Source: Syntrophorhabdaceae bacterium PtaU1.Bin034 | Lineage (GTDB): Bacteria; Desulfobacterota_G; Syntrophorhabdia; Syntrophorhabdales; WCHB1-27 | Direction of reading: 5' to 3' | Length of the DNA: 40,784 nucleotides | Assembly: GCA_002067405.1 (NCBI GenBank) | Contig: MVRP01000020.1 | Location: 1 to 40,784 of the forward strand | Part shown: positions 31,375 to 39,949 of the stretch, piece after piece | Layout: every line of letters starts with the position of its first letter | Numbering within the stretch: position 1 is the stretch's first letter | Notes under the pieces: generated by a model | What the model was told of the DNA's origin: nothing | The model's input: only the letters and a program-made list of their open reading frames with translations | The model's database searches: none | Made by a program: the position numbers and the translations under genes

Positions 31375-32687
31375 CGACAGGAAACGGCAAAGACAGAAGC
31401 AAAGACAGAAAAGAAATCCCGGAACGCTTTCCGGCCCCCGCTTTGGATCAGCTGCTGCACCTTGCCCGTCACCTGCACGACGGCCAGCTCCGGGCCGTGT
31501 TGACCTTTTCGGGCGGTCGCCTCGATGCCGGGCGGTTAGTCCGGGCGTTCCAGCTTACCCTCGATGCCGAGCCCGTCCTGGGCTGCCGGTTCGTGGCCCA
31601 CCCCTGGCGTCCGTACTGGGAGCGTCTGCCTGACGACAGGCTCGCTTCCCCCCTTTCTGTTGCGGAAGAGGACAATGAGGATGCGGTTCACGCCTGGCTA
31701 AAGACTCCCCTCGATGCGTCAAAAGATGTCCAGGCGCACGCATGTCTCTTCCGGGGAACTCAGGAAAAACTGGCAGTCAAACTAAGCCACGAAGTTGCCG
31801 ATGCGGAGGGGGTGCTTGACTACCTCGGTCTTGTGAGCAACATCTACCGCGAGCTCGGGCACAATCCTGCCTACGTTCCTCCGCCGGCATCAGAAAGGCC
31901 CGGGCACGAGCCGGTGCTGCGCAATGCGGGCTTTCGCAAAGTGGTACGGGGCTGTCTTCATTTCTCAGGCCCCGGTCCGGGGATCGAGCCTTCCATGACA
32001 GGCGAAAGGCCCGGAGTGCCGGTCTTTGCCGCGCGCCGTGTCGAACCTGAAGGTTTTTCCCGCATCCGGGAGTATTGCCGCACTCACGGCGTTACCGTCA
32101 ATGAGGTAATTCTGGCCGCCTTTCATCGCGCCCAGTACAGGGTGCTGGCCCCCGCGACAACGGCAGCGCTCACCATCCCGGTAACGATCAATCTTCGTCC
32201 GTACCTGCCTGCAGGCAGCACGTGGGGCGTCTGCAACCTCTCGGCAGCGTTCTTTTTGCGAGCGAAGAACCAGGGCTTCGACGCCCTGGTGACGGATGTT
32301 CGGCGGTTAATGGCAGAGGCCCGGTCAAAGACACCCTGGCTGGCGCAGGCCCTGTTGCTTGAGTTGACCTTCCTGCAGCCTTATGCCCTCAATCGACGGC
32401 TGGTCGGGCGGTTGATACTCCGCCAGATCGCCTCGGGAAGAATCCATCCATACGTGGGGAATCTCGGTATCGTTGATACCCGCCGCCTTGATTTCGAAAA
32501 AGCCGTGGTAGGTGACGTGAGACGGTACGGCCCGATACCCCACCAGGCGGTACCTCTCATAGGCGTGTACACGGTTCGCGACGGGCTCATGGTGTCGATA
32601 ACCACCCGGGACCGATCGGACGGCAGGGAAGCCGAGCGTCTCCTGGATGCTTATGTAAATGAATTACCGGTGCAGGGTGCAGTGTGA
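31371..32687 (+). CDS. condensation-superfamily acyltransferase, paralogue 2 (HxxxDA)
   Basis: 438 aa, similar to its neighbours along the full length (GCRFVAHPWRPYWERLPDD, EYCRTHGVTVNEVILAAFHR, INLRPYLPAGSTWGVCNLS). The catalytic motif reads H-E-V-A-D-A, keeping the His and Asp but with Ala in place of Gly. The DFG-like position has become DFE (LDFEKAV), so this copy is more diverged at functional sites. It starts within the ATGA of paralogue 1. Likely active because the His is kept, but altered acceptor or donor preference is possible. A structural or non-catalytic role cannot be excluded. Confidence 0.72.
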   Translation: MTTGNGKDRSKDRKEIPERFPAPALDQLLHLARHLHDGQLRAVLTFSGGRLDAGRLVRAFQLTLDAEPVLGCRFVAHPWRPYWERLPDDRLASPLSVAEEDNEDAVHAWLKTPLDASKDVQAHACLFRGTQEKLAVKLSHEVADAEGVLDYLGLVSNIYRELGHNPAYVPPPASERPGHEPVLRNAGFRKVVRGCLHFSGPGPGIEPSMTGERPGVPVFAARRVEPEGFSRIREYCRTHGVTVNEVILAAFHRAQYRVLAPATTAALTIPVTINLRPYLPAGSTWGVCNLSAAFFLRAKNQGFDALVTDVRRLMAEARSKTPWLAQALLLELTFLQPYALNRRLVGRLILRQIASGRIHPYVGNLGIVDTRRLDFEKAVVGDVRRYGPIPHQAVPLIGVYTVRDGLMVSITTRDRSDGREAERLLDAYVNELPVQGAV

Positions 32688-32718
32688 ATTCTCCTACGAT
32701 CACGGAGGTGAGAAAGGC

Positions 32719-34002
32719 ATGAAAGCAACAAAGGCTCCCACGCGCTATCCGGCGACGCCCCTCGACGGGATGCTGGACATTGCCCGCTTCCTGCATGACG
32801 GGCAGGGTCGATGGGTGCTCACCTTTTCCGGCCGCCTCGATCCGGAAAGGCTCGCCCGGGCTATCGAGCTGAGTTTCGATGCCGAACCCGTCCTGGGCTG
32901 CCGGTTCGTGGCCCACCCATGGCGTCCGTACTGGGAGCGTCTCCCTCACGAGCAGCGAGCCTCGGCCTTCTCGATCGTGAAAACGGAAGATGGGATCAAT
33001 GCCTGGATGAGGACCTCTCTCGACGCTTCAAGGGATGTGCAGATCCAGGCCTGCCTGTTCCGGGGGCCAGAGGAAAAATTGGCGTTCAAGTTGAGCCACG
33101 ACGCCGGCGACTCATCGGGGATGCTCGATTACCTCAGCCTTGTCAGCCGCATTTACAGGGAACTCGGGAGCAATCCCGCCTACGTTCCTCCGCCTCAAGC
33201 AGGAAGGATCGGCCAGGGTCCGATACTGCGGAACGTGGGCTTGCGGCGGCTGCTCCGGGGCTGGCGTCATTATTCCTACGCTGACCCGGGGGTCGATTCC
33301 CCCATCGAGGTGCCCCGGGGGGTGCCGGTCTTTGCCTCGCGCCGTGTCGAGCCCGAGGATTTTGCCCGCATCCGGGAATACTGCCGTGCCCACGGGGTCA
33401 CGGTCCATGAGGTCATCTTTGCCGCCTTCTACAGATCCCAGTACCGGGTGCTCGCTCCCCCGCCGGCTGCAGTGCTCACCCTTCCGATCCCCATGGACCT
33501 TCGCCGGTTCCTGCCTTCGGGCACCGAGTGCGGGATCTGCAACCTCTCGGTGGTCTACTTTGCAGGAGTGAGGAATCAGAGCTTCGACCAGGTGGTTCTC
33601 GATGTGCACCGGCTGATGGCGTCCGCCCGCTCGAACGAACCCTGGCTGGGGCAGTCCGTACTGATTCAACTGGCTTTCCTCCTGCCTTACGGCGTTGTCC
33701 GGCGGATTGCCAGGCGATCGGTATCGCGCCAGGTCGCAACAGGGAGGATCCATCCGTACATCTCCAATTTCGGGATCATTGACCTGCGCCGCTTCGATTT
33801 CGGAGATGCCGTTCCATGTAATGTCGAGCACTTTCCTTTGCTGCCGAACCATTATGTCCCTATATATTCCGTTCAGACCGTGGGCAACGTGCTCACGGTA
33901 ACCATATCCACCTGGGACGAACCGGACGGCCGGAAAGCGGAGCGTCTTCTGGACGCATACGTGCGCGAATTGCCGGGACAAGCTTCCCCGGCCATATCTT
34001 AG
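32719..34002 (+). CDS. condensation-superfamily acyltransferase, paralogue 3 (HxxxDS)
   Basis: 427 aa from the ATG at 32719 (GGAGGTGAGAAAGGC upstream, same as paralogue 1). Shared blocks: GCRFVAHPWRPYWERLPHE, EYCRAHGVTVHEVIFAAFYR, IPMDLRRFLPSGTECGICNL, FDFGDAV. The catalytic motif reads H-D-A-G-D-S: His and Asp kept, Gly to Ser. The sequence is closer to paralogue 1 in several segments (FGGVRNQSFD versus FAGVRNQSFD, ASARSNEPWLGQ), so 1 and 3 are probably the more recent duplicates. It precedes the transport genes by 80 bp. Confidence 0.72.
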   Translation: MKATKAPTRYPATPLDGMLDIARFLHDGQGRWVLTFSGRLDPERLARAIELSFDAEPVLGCRFVAHPWRPYWERLPHEQRASAFSIVKTEDGINAWMRTSLDASRDVQIQACLFRGPEEKLAFKLSHDAGDSSGMLDYLSLVSRIYRELGSNPAYVPPPQAGRIGQGPILRNVGLRRLLRGWRHYSYADPGVDSPIEVPRGVPVFASRRVEPEDFARIREYCRAHGVTVHEVIFAAFYRSQYRVLAPPPAAVLTLPIPMDLRRFLPSGTECGICNLSVVYFAGVRNQSFDQVVLDVHRLMASARSNEPWLGQSVLIQLAFLLPYGVVRRIARRSVSRQVATGRIHPYISNFGIIDLRRFDFGDAVPCNVEHFPLLPNHYVPIYSVQTVGNVLTVTISTWDEPDGRKAERLLDAYVRELPGQASPAIS

Positions 34003-34082
34003 GAAAGAGGTGCAGTGTGAATATTAATAAATGCATGCGATCGACCTGCTTGTCGGGTTTCTTCAGGGATGCGGGAGGTACC

Positions 34083-34829
34083 ATGATTTTCACGTCGGTG
34101 GTGGTGTGCTTTCTCTCGCTCATAGTCCCTTTATCAAACGCCCAAGATGCCCAGGGCATTGTGGATGCAGCCGTGCGTTATTACCGCGGTAAAACCTCGG
34201 CCAGTGTGGTCGACATGAAGATCTCCCGGCCGGGGTGGACGCGGGACATGTCGATCAAGGCCTGGACCAAGGGGCAGAAAGAAAGTCTTTTCACCATCAT
34301 CGCTCCGCCGAAAGACGAGGGGAACGGGACGCTGAAAAGGGGAGTTGAAATGTGGACCTATAACCCGAAGGTCAACCGGGTCATCAAGCTGCCCCCTTCC
34401 ATGATGTCCCAGTCCTGGATGGGCTCGGATTTCTCGAACGAGGACCTCGCCAAGTCCGACAGTATCTGCGAGGATTACACGCATGTCCTTGAAGGCACCG
34501 AGGTCCATGAAGGAAAGAAGGTCTATGTGATTCAATCTACTCCGAAACAGGGAGCAGCCGTGGTCTGGGGCATGCAGCGGCTGAAGATCCGGGAGGATCA
34601 TATCATTTTGCTTCAGGAGTTTTACGACGAGGACAAGAGGCTTGTCAAAGCGTTGACCGGCTCCCAGATACAACAGATGGGGGGCAGGCTTTTCCCGAAG
34701 ATCTGGAAGATGCAGCGAGGAACCGCCGGGACGGAGTTCACCACCGTGACCTACCGGGTGGTCCGTTTTGACGTGGACATCCCGGATCGTCTTTTCAGCG
34801 AGGCAGCCCTGAAGAGCGCCTGGAGATAG
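34083..34829 (+). CDS. LolA-like periplasmic 'outer membrane lipoprotein-sorting' protein
   Basis: 248 aa from the ATG at 34083 (GGGAGG upstream; the frame opens at 34017). Signal peptide residues 1-20 (FTSVVVCFLSLIVP then LSNA). The mature part has the LolA-like half-barrel pattern of the 'outer membrane lipoprotein-sorting protein' family: VDAAVRYYRGKTSASVVDMK, FTIIAPPKDEGNGTLKRGVE, MWTYNPKVNRVIKLPPSMM, SQSWMGSDFSNEDLAKSD. Such proteins carry lipid or lipidated cargo across the periplasm and are often encoded with MMPL or LolCDE-like transporters. Here two FtsX-type permeases and an ATPase follow immediately. Cargo is not known. Confidence 0.85.
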   Translation: MIFTSVVVCFLSLIVPLSNAQDAQGIVDAAVRYYRGKTSASVVDMKISRPGWTRDMSIKAWTKGQKESLFTIIAPPKDEGNGTLKRGVEMWTYNPKVNRVIKLPPSMMSQSWMGSDFSNEDLAKSDSICEDYTHVLEGTEVHEGKKVYVIQSTPKQGAAVVWGMQRLKIREDHIILLQEFYDEDKRLVKALTGSQIQQMGGRLFPKIWKMQRGTAGTEFTTVTYRVVRFDVDIPDRLFSEAALKSAWR

Positions 34830-36062
34830 ATGGTGTTCTCTATCAGAATGGCCTGGCGGAATATCTGGCGAAACTCCCGCCGGTCTCTCCTGACTATCGG
34901 GGCAGTCGCTTTTGCCACGGTGCTCCTCGTTTTCATGCTGTCCCTGCAATTCGGGAACTATGCGACGATGATCGATTCGGCGGTAAGGCAACGGACCGGG
35001 CACCTGCAGGTGCAGGCGAAGGGATACATGGAGCGGAGGGACATCCGGCTGGTTGTGCCCGAACCTTCCGGGACAGCCGCTATTCTTGACCGCCTGCCCG
35101 GAGTGAGCGGTTATGCGTTCCGCGCAAGTGCATTCGCGCTGGTGTCCTCCCGGGAACGTACTTATGGTGCGGTCGTGATCGGGGTCAGCGACCGCGAGGC
35201 AATGGTTTCAACCCTGCCGCGCACGCTCCGTCAAGGCCGATTGCTCTCCGAAGCCGATGGGGGACAGGCTTTGGTGGGGAGCCTCCTGGCAAAAAACCTC
35301 CAGGTAAAGCCCGGGGACGAAGTAGCCGTTCTCGGACAGGCATGGGACGGGTCGGTGGCTGCCACGATGGTCCGTGTAAAGGGGATTGTCGCTTCGGGCC
35401 AGGACGACTTTGACCGCACCAGCTTCTATGTGCCTTTGCCTTATTTTCAGGAGGTCTTCGCCATGGGCGGAGCAGTACATGAAATCGTCGTTACCGCCAC
35501 CACATTGGAGCAGGTGCCGCAGCTCAAGCAGCTTCTGGGAGAGCGAATCCGCACGGGATCGAGCCCGGATCTCAGGGTCCTCGACTGGAAGGAGCTTACC
35601 CCCGGCTTGATGGAGGTGATCAAGTTCGACCTGACGGCCGGTTTCCTGTTTTACCTTGTCCTGGTCGTCGTAGTGGCTTTCAGCATCCTGAACACCTTTC
35701 TCATGGCGATTTTCGAGCGGAAGAGAGAATTCGGCGTCATGATGGCCCTAGGCAGCCGGCCGGCCCACATAACGAAGCTCCTCGTTCTCGAGTCGGTCAT
35801 GATGACTGCATTGGGCTCCGCAGCCGGTATCCTCATCGGGAGTCTTGTCACGCTCTATTTCGAAAGCCACGGCCTCATGATCCCGGGAGCGGCGGAACTG
35901 GCCCGGCAGTATGGTGTTCCCGAGCGCATGTTTCCGAGACTTTCGTTCTATTCCCTCACGATCGGTTCGGCCCTGGTGCTGGGGATGAGCATTCTGACGG
36001 CCATGATCCCGGTCTTCAAGGTGCGGCGCCTCCGCCCGCTGCAGGCGATGGGGGCCGGATGA
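34830..36062 (+). CDS. FtsX/LolCE-type ABC transporter permease, first
   Basis: 410 aa. Architecture: one membrane helix near the N-terminus (LLTIGAVAFATVLLVFMLSL), a periplasmic domain of about 220 residues, then three helices at the C-terminus (FYLVLVVVVAFSILNTFLMA, VMMTALGSAAGILIGSLV, LVLGMSILTAMIPVF) with FERKREFGVMMALGSRP between them, the LolC/LolE/MacB-type coupling segment. The ATG directly abuts the stop of the LolA-like gene, and the 3' end overlaps the next gene (ATGA at 36059-36062). Likely one half of a heterodimeric mechanotransmission transporter that extracts a lipid or lipoprotein from the inner membrane. Confidence 0.9.
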   Translation: MVFSIRMAWRNIWRNSRRSLLTIGAVAFATVLLVFMLSLQFGNYATMIDSAVRQRTGHLQVQAKGYMERRDIRLVVPEPSGTAAILDRLPGVSGYAFRASAFALVSSRERTYGAVVIGVSDREAMVSTLPRTLRQGRLLSEADGGQALVGSLLAKNLQVKPGDEVAVLGQAWDGSVAATMVRVKGIVASGQDDFDRTSFYVPLPYFQEVFAMGGAVHEIVVTATTLEQVPQLKQLLGERIRTGSSPDLRVLDWKELTPGLMEVIKFDLTAGFLFYLVLVVVVAFSILNTFLMAIFERKREFGVMMALGSRPAHITKLLVLESVMMTALGSAAGILIGSLVTLYFESHGLMIPGAAELARQYGVPERMFPRLSFYSLTIGSALVLGMSILTAMIPVFKVRRLRPLQAMGAG

Positions 36063-37282
36063 TGTTCTTTCAACTCGCATGGCGTAATGTGTGGCGCAAC
36101 CCCAGGAGGACCGTAATAATCCTCATGGCCGTTACCGTTGCGGTGTGGAGCATGATCATTTCGAGCGCCCTGATGAGGGGCATCGCCGACCAGCTGGTGC
36201 GGAACGGCATCGCAACGCTCACAGGCCATATTCAAATCCATGAACGGGGATACCGGAACGACCCCGCAGTGGAATTGCGCATAAAGGACCCGGGCGCGCT
36301 GCACAGCACCCTGAAACAGTGCGTGCCGCCCGGCGCGCTGTCCGCCGACCGGGTCCGCGTCAATGCCATTGCCAGCAACGCGCGCCACTCGGAAGGGATC
36401 ACGCTGGTCGGGATCGACCCTGACAGGGAAAGGAACGTTTCCTTCGTTGCCCGCTCCATCACTTCAGGAAACTATCTCCATCCTGACGACGAGTATGGCG
36501 TCCTCATCGGGAAGGCGCTCATGGACAAGCTGGAAACCAGGGTAGGCCGCAAGCTCATCCTCATGTCCCAGGACACGCAAAAGGAAATAGCGTCCCGCGC
36601 CTTCCGTATCTCGGGCGTTTTCCGGGCTGATCTCGAAGCCACGGAAAGACAGTATGTGTTCATCACCCTTTCTGCGGCCACGGGCATGCTTAAGATGGAG
36701 CGGTCCCTGTCCGAAGTCTGCGTTGTGCTGCCCGACCGGGCGGGGGTGGAGGGAACGGCGGCCCGGCTGCGCGCGGTCCTCCCGTCCTCGTACGAAGTGC
36801 ATACGTGGCAGGAGTTGCTGCCGCTCGCAACGGCCATGTTGAAAATGTACGAATCCCTTATCTATCTCTGGTACCTGGTTGCCTTCATGGCCATGGGTTT
36901 CGGCATTGTGAATACCATCCTCATGGCCGTGCTGGAACGCACCCGCGAATTCGGGTTGCTGCGCGCTCTCGGGATGAAGCCCGGATGGATCGTCCGGGAG
37001 GTCCTGACAGAGTCGCTTCTGCTGCTCGTCATGGGCGCAGTCCTCGGGAATTGTCTTGGCATGCTCTCTGTAGCGGCGTTGTCCCATACGGGCATCGATC
37101 TTTCCCTTCTGGCAGGCGGTACGAAAACGTTCGGCCTCCCCCGTGTCATATACCCGGCTGTCCTCATGTCGGACGCCGTGCTGGCGAACGGCATCGTCGT
37201 TGCGCTGGGGTTGGTGGTCAGCGCCTATCCGGCGGTCAAAGCCTCGCGCTTCACGCCGGTGAAGGCCATGGCCCACACATAA
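36059..37282 (+). CDS. FtsX/LolCE-type ABC transporter permease, second
   Basis: 407 aa with the same plan as the preceding permease: N-terminal helix (TVIILMAVTVAVWSMIISSA), periplasmic domain, then three C-terminal helices (LIYLWYLVAFMAMGFGIVNT, LLLLVMGAVLGNCLGMLSVA, VLANGIVVALGLVVSAYP) and the coupling segment LERTREFGLLRALGMKPGW. The two permeases are clearly related but not close duplicates and probably pair as LolC/LolE do. Translational overlap with the gene before, 21 bp to the ATPase after. Confidence 0.9.
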   Translation: MMFFQLAWRNVWRNPRRTVIILMAVTVAVWSMIISSALMRGIADQLVRNGIATLTGHIQIHERGYRNDPAVELRIKDPGALHSTLKQCVPPGALSADRVRVNAIASNARHSEGITLVGIDPDRERNVSFVARSITSGNYLHPDDEYGVLIGKALMDKLETRVGRKLILMSQDTQKEIASRAFRISGVFRADLEATERQYVFITLSAATGMLKMERSLSEVCVVLPDRAGVEGTAARLRAVLPSSYEVHTWQELLPLATAMLKMYESLIYLWYLVAFMAMGFGIVNTILMAVLERTREFGLLRALGMKPGWIVREVLTESLLLLVMGAVLGNCLGMLSVAALSHTGIDLSLLAGGTKTFGLPRVIYPAVLMSDAVLANGIVVALGLVVSAYPAVKASRFTPVKAMAHT

Positions 37283-37303
37283 GTCCATGAGTGAGGAGCC
37301 TTA

Positions 37304-37978
37304 ATGACCATTATCGAGTGTGAAGGAGTCAGAAAAATCTATCACCAGGGCAGCCAGGAGATTATTGCCCTCGACGGCGTCAGCCTGACGATCGAAGAAG
37401 GGGAGTTCCTCGCGCTGGCCGGGCCTTCAGGGTCGGGCAAGACCACGCTGCTCAACATCTTCGGAGGGCTCGACCATGCCGACGAAGGCCGGGTGGCACT
37501 CAACGGGACCGTCTTGAACGGCATGAGCTCCTCCCAGCTCGCCGACCTTCGGCTCCACAAGGTGGGCTTTGTCTTTCAGGCCTTTAACCTCATTCCCGTC
37601 CTCTCAGCCCTGGAAAATGTCGAATTTGTCATGCTCCTTCAAGGGGTTCCCCCTTCCGAGCGCCTGGAGAGGGCCCGGGCGATCCTGGATGAGGTCGGCC
37701 TGGAGGGCATGCACGGGCGGCGGCCGGCCGAACTTTCCGGTGGCCAACAGCAGCGTGTCGCGGTCGCCAGGGCTATTGTGGGAAACCCTTCGATAGTCCT
37801 GGCAGACGAGCCGACGGCAAACCTCGATTCCAAAACCGGCGCACGCCTGCTCGAAATAATGAGGGAGATGAATCAACGCCGGAAGGCTACCTTCATCTTT
37901 TCCACCCACGACCGGATGGTCATGGAATACGCGAGCCGCCTCGTGCGCATGCAGGACGGGAGGATTACACATGAATAA
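37304..37978 (+). CDS. LolD/MacB-type ABC transporter ATP-binding protein
   Basis: 224 aa, the size of LolD. Visible: Walker A GPSGSGKTTLLNI (about 40-52), Q-loop VFQAFNLIPVLSALENVEFV, signature LSGGQQQRVAVARAI (about 143), Walker B IVLADEPTANLDSKTG and switch His in FIFSTHDRMV. All ATPase motifs are intact. It powers the two permeases upstream. TGAGGAG precedes the ATG; its stop lies inside the start of the outer-membrane protein gene (ATGAATAA). Confidence 0.95.
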   Translation: MTIIECEGVRKIYHQGSQEIIALDGVSLTIEEGEFLALAGPSGSGKTTLLNIFGGLDHADEGRVALNGTVLNGMSSSQLADLRLHKVGFVFQAFNLIPVLSALENVEFVMLLQGVPPSERLERARAILDEVGLEGMHGRRPAELSGGQQQRVAVARAIVGNPSIVLADEPTANLDSKTGARLLEIMREMNQRRKATFIFSTHDRMVMEYASRLVRMQDGRITHE

Positions 37979-39353
37979 ATTGCGAGGCCGATCCGGCAAA
38001 ACCGCAGTCTTCCGCCGAACAGTTGCGGCAGCGCTCCTTGCCGTCTTCTGGCTGTCTTTCCCGGCCGGTCAGGTCCTGCCTGCTGACCGGCCCACGGATG
38101 AAACGTTTTCCATCCCTTCGTCGGCCGACCCGTCCTCGGAGGACAAGTTTTTCCGCTGGGGAGGAGAGCTCAAGCTTATCGGCTCCGCATCATGGCCGGG
38201 AAGCGGCTCATTGATCCAGCCGGAGGGCGACAAGACCTTTTTCGACGGCCTCGGTGAGCTCCGGCTTAAGGGGGAATTCTTCTTCACCGACTGGATGAAT
38301 TTGGAGATCCACAACCTGACCGGATACACGGGCGGCGACACCAGGAACGGGGTTCTCAATGCGTCCTTACCTGTATTTCTCAGCCAGAGTGACATTCCGG
38401 GGGCTCCTCCTTCGGATAAGCGGCAGCTCTTTGACATGTCCTGGACCTGGGACACGGAAAAGGAATTCACCGGTTACGATCGGATAGACAGGGCGGCACT
38501 CACCTTCAAGAAGGATTGGGCGCTCCTGAGTCTCGGAAGACAGGCGATCACCTGGGGCAACGGCCTGATCTTCAACCCCTTGGACCTGATCAACCCCTTT
38601 GGGCCTACGGACGTGGTCCGCGAATATAAGGTCGGCCAGGACATGGCTTTTGCACAGCTCTCGGCAGGACGGTACGGCAACCTTCAGCTCCTTTATGCAC
38701 CGAGGAGAAACCCTGATACGGACACCGTAGAAGAGCAGGAATCGGCGTTTGCCACCAAGCTTCACTTCGGAGCGGGAAAGACGGGGTTTGACCTTATAGG
38801 CGCCAAGAACTTCGGCGACAAGATCGCCGGGGCGGGTGGAAGCGGCCACCTGGGAGATGCCATCTTGCGCACCGATGTACTCTACACGTGGCCTGAAGAT
38901 CAAGGACAAAACCCGTATCTGTCAGGAGTGGCCAACCTCGATTACTCCTGGACCTGGTGGGGCAAAAACTGGTACGGTTTCGTGGAGGTTTTTTTTAACG
39001 GTGTCGGGAAGACCAATTATGCGTCGGCCCTCGCCGAGCCCTATATCCAGAAGAAACTCAGCGAACAAATACTGTTCACGCTTGGCCAGTGGTATGCGGA
39101 CGGGAACATCCGCGTGGAGCTGCACCCCCTGTTCAATGTGTACCTCACGGTGATCAGCAATGCAGTGGATCCCTCCTGGATCGTTCAGCCGCGAATCTGC
39201 TGGGACTTCGCGAAAAGCTTCAGGCTCACCTTGTGGGGCAACATTGCTTTCGGCCCGAAGGGATCGGAATATGGCGGCTTTCAAGTGCCGGGAACGGACC
39301 TGGATCGCAAACCTCCCAATGGAGGCTTCGCGTGGCTCAGCTACTATTTCTAG
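37971..39353 (+). CDS. outer-membrane beta-barrel protein (DUF1302/porin-like)
   Basis: 460 aa. Signal peptide at residues 13-38 (FRRTVAAALLAVFWLSFPAG, then QVLPA). The mature chain is made of alternating polar/aromatic strands (FFTDWMNLEIHNLTGYTGGD, AALTFKKDWALLSLGRQAIT, YSWTWWGKNWYGFVEVFFNG) and ends in FAWLSYYF, the terminal Phe signature recognised by the BAM machinery. RQAITWGNGLIFNPLDLINP resembles DUF1302-type proteins. No TonB box is seen. Overlap with the ATPase gene makes it part of the export operon, so it may be the outer-membrane acceptor or channel for the cargo (inference). Confidence 0.8.
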   Translation: MNKLRGRSGKTAVFRRTVAAALLAVFWLSFPAGQVLPADRPTDETFSIPSSADPSSEDKFFRWGGELKLIGSASWPGSGSLIQPEGDKTFFDGLGELRLKGEFFFTDWMNLEIHNLTGYTGGDTRNGVLNASLPVFLSQSDIPGAPPSDKRQLFDMSWTWDTEKEFTGYDRIDRAALTFKKDWALLSLGRQAITWGNGLIFNPLDLINPFGPTDVVREYKVGQDMAFAQLSAGRYGNLQLLYAPRRNPDTDTVEEQESAFATKLHFGAGKTGFDLIGAKNFGDKIAGAGGSGHLGDAILRTDVLYTWPEDQGQNPYLSGVANLDYSWTWWGKNWYGFVEVFFNGVGKTNYASALAEPYIQKKLSEQILFTLGQWYADGNIRVELHPLFNVYLTVISNAVDPSWIVQPRICWDFAKSFRLTLWGNIAFGPKGSEYGGFQVPGTDLDRKPPNGGFAWLSYYF

Positions 39354-39445
39354 TCCCCGGTTGCCTGTGAGCGCATTGCCTTTTATCCTCTTCCTCATTC
39401 CGGCGGACGCTCACTCCTCTTCCTCCGGCGGAACATGAAAAGCGT

Positions 39446-39463
39446 TATAATGTTACCGAGGAG
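39446..39463 (+). promoter_or_regulatory. -10-like box and ribosome binding site of the hotdog gene
   Basis: TATAAT at 39446-39451, 17 nt before the ATG, followed by GAGGAG (39458-39463). No good -35 box lies at the right distance, so this is only a possible separate promoter after the lipid operon. Confidence 0.25.
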
Positions 39464-39468
39464 TCACA

Positions 39469-39903
39469 ATGGAAACTGACAGAAAAGCGATAGCCAAGCT
39501 TTTGGACATGCCTGAAAAAGAAGTTGGCATTGACCGATACTTATATACCCCGGCTTTTCCGAACGAAGTAAAGGCCTGGAAATTCATAGGAAAACACGAT
39601 CCTGCGTTGCGCCGGTACCAGAACAGGCTCTATTACCCGCCAACCGCACTCATAGGCCTGCTCGATCTCGTCACCGAACTGCTGTTCAGGCTCAAATTCA
39701 ACGGGCTCGGCGTGGTTCCCGCCCTGGTCGCCAACGATGCGCGATTCCGAAAACCGGTAATGTCGGAAACCGAATTGCTCATACAGGTAAAGCTGCTCCG
39801 TAATTACAAAGGAAGGATCGGCATATTCTCCGGCGTGATCGCCGACCAGAGGGGAGACATCGTTGCGGAAAACATTTGCAGAGGGACAATCATAAAGATC
39901 TGA
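39469..39903 (+). CDS. FabZ-like hotdog-fold protein
   Basis: 144 aa. The C-terminal half matches the FabZ/(3R)-hydroxyacyl-ACP dehydratase pattern: ANDARFRKPVMSETELLIQV, KLLRNYKGRIGIFSGVIADQ and GDIVAENICRGTI correspond to the F-R-R-P-V-x-P-G-D / G-K-F-x-G-x-A / V-A-E-A blocks. The catalytic His of FabZ is not evident in LYYPPTALIGLLDLVTELLF, so it may be a non-catalytic, thioesterase-like or substrate-handling relative. It follows the beta-barrel gene by 115 bp, same strand. It could serve acyl supply for the lipid operon or be unrelated. Confidence 0.6.
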   Translation: METDRKAIAKLLDMPEKEVGIDRYLYTPAFPNEVKAWKFIGKHDPALRRYQNRLYYPPTALIGLLDLVTELLFRLKFNGLGVVPALVANDARFRKPVMSETELLIQVKLLRNYKGRIGIFSGVIADQRGDIVAENICRGTIIKI

Positions 39904-39949
39904 GTCCAAGACGGCCTCTTGAAGGCTGGATTCCCCCTCGTTGAACCAT

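Noticed and set aside
39360..39420. GTGAGCG/CGCTCAC inverted repeat after the beta-barrel gene as a terminator
   Set aside because: The loop is about 40 nt and no T-run follows.
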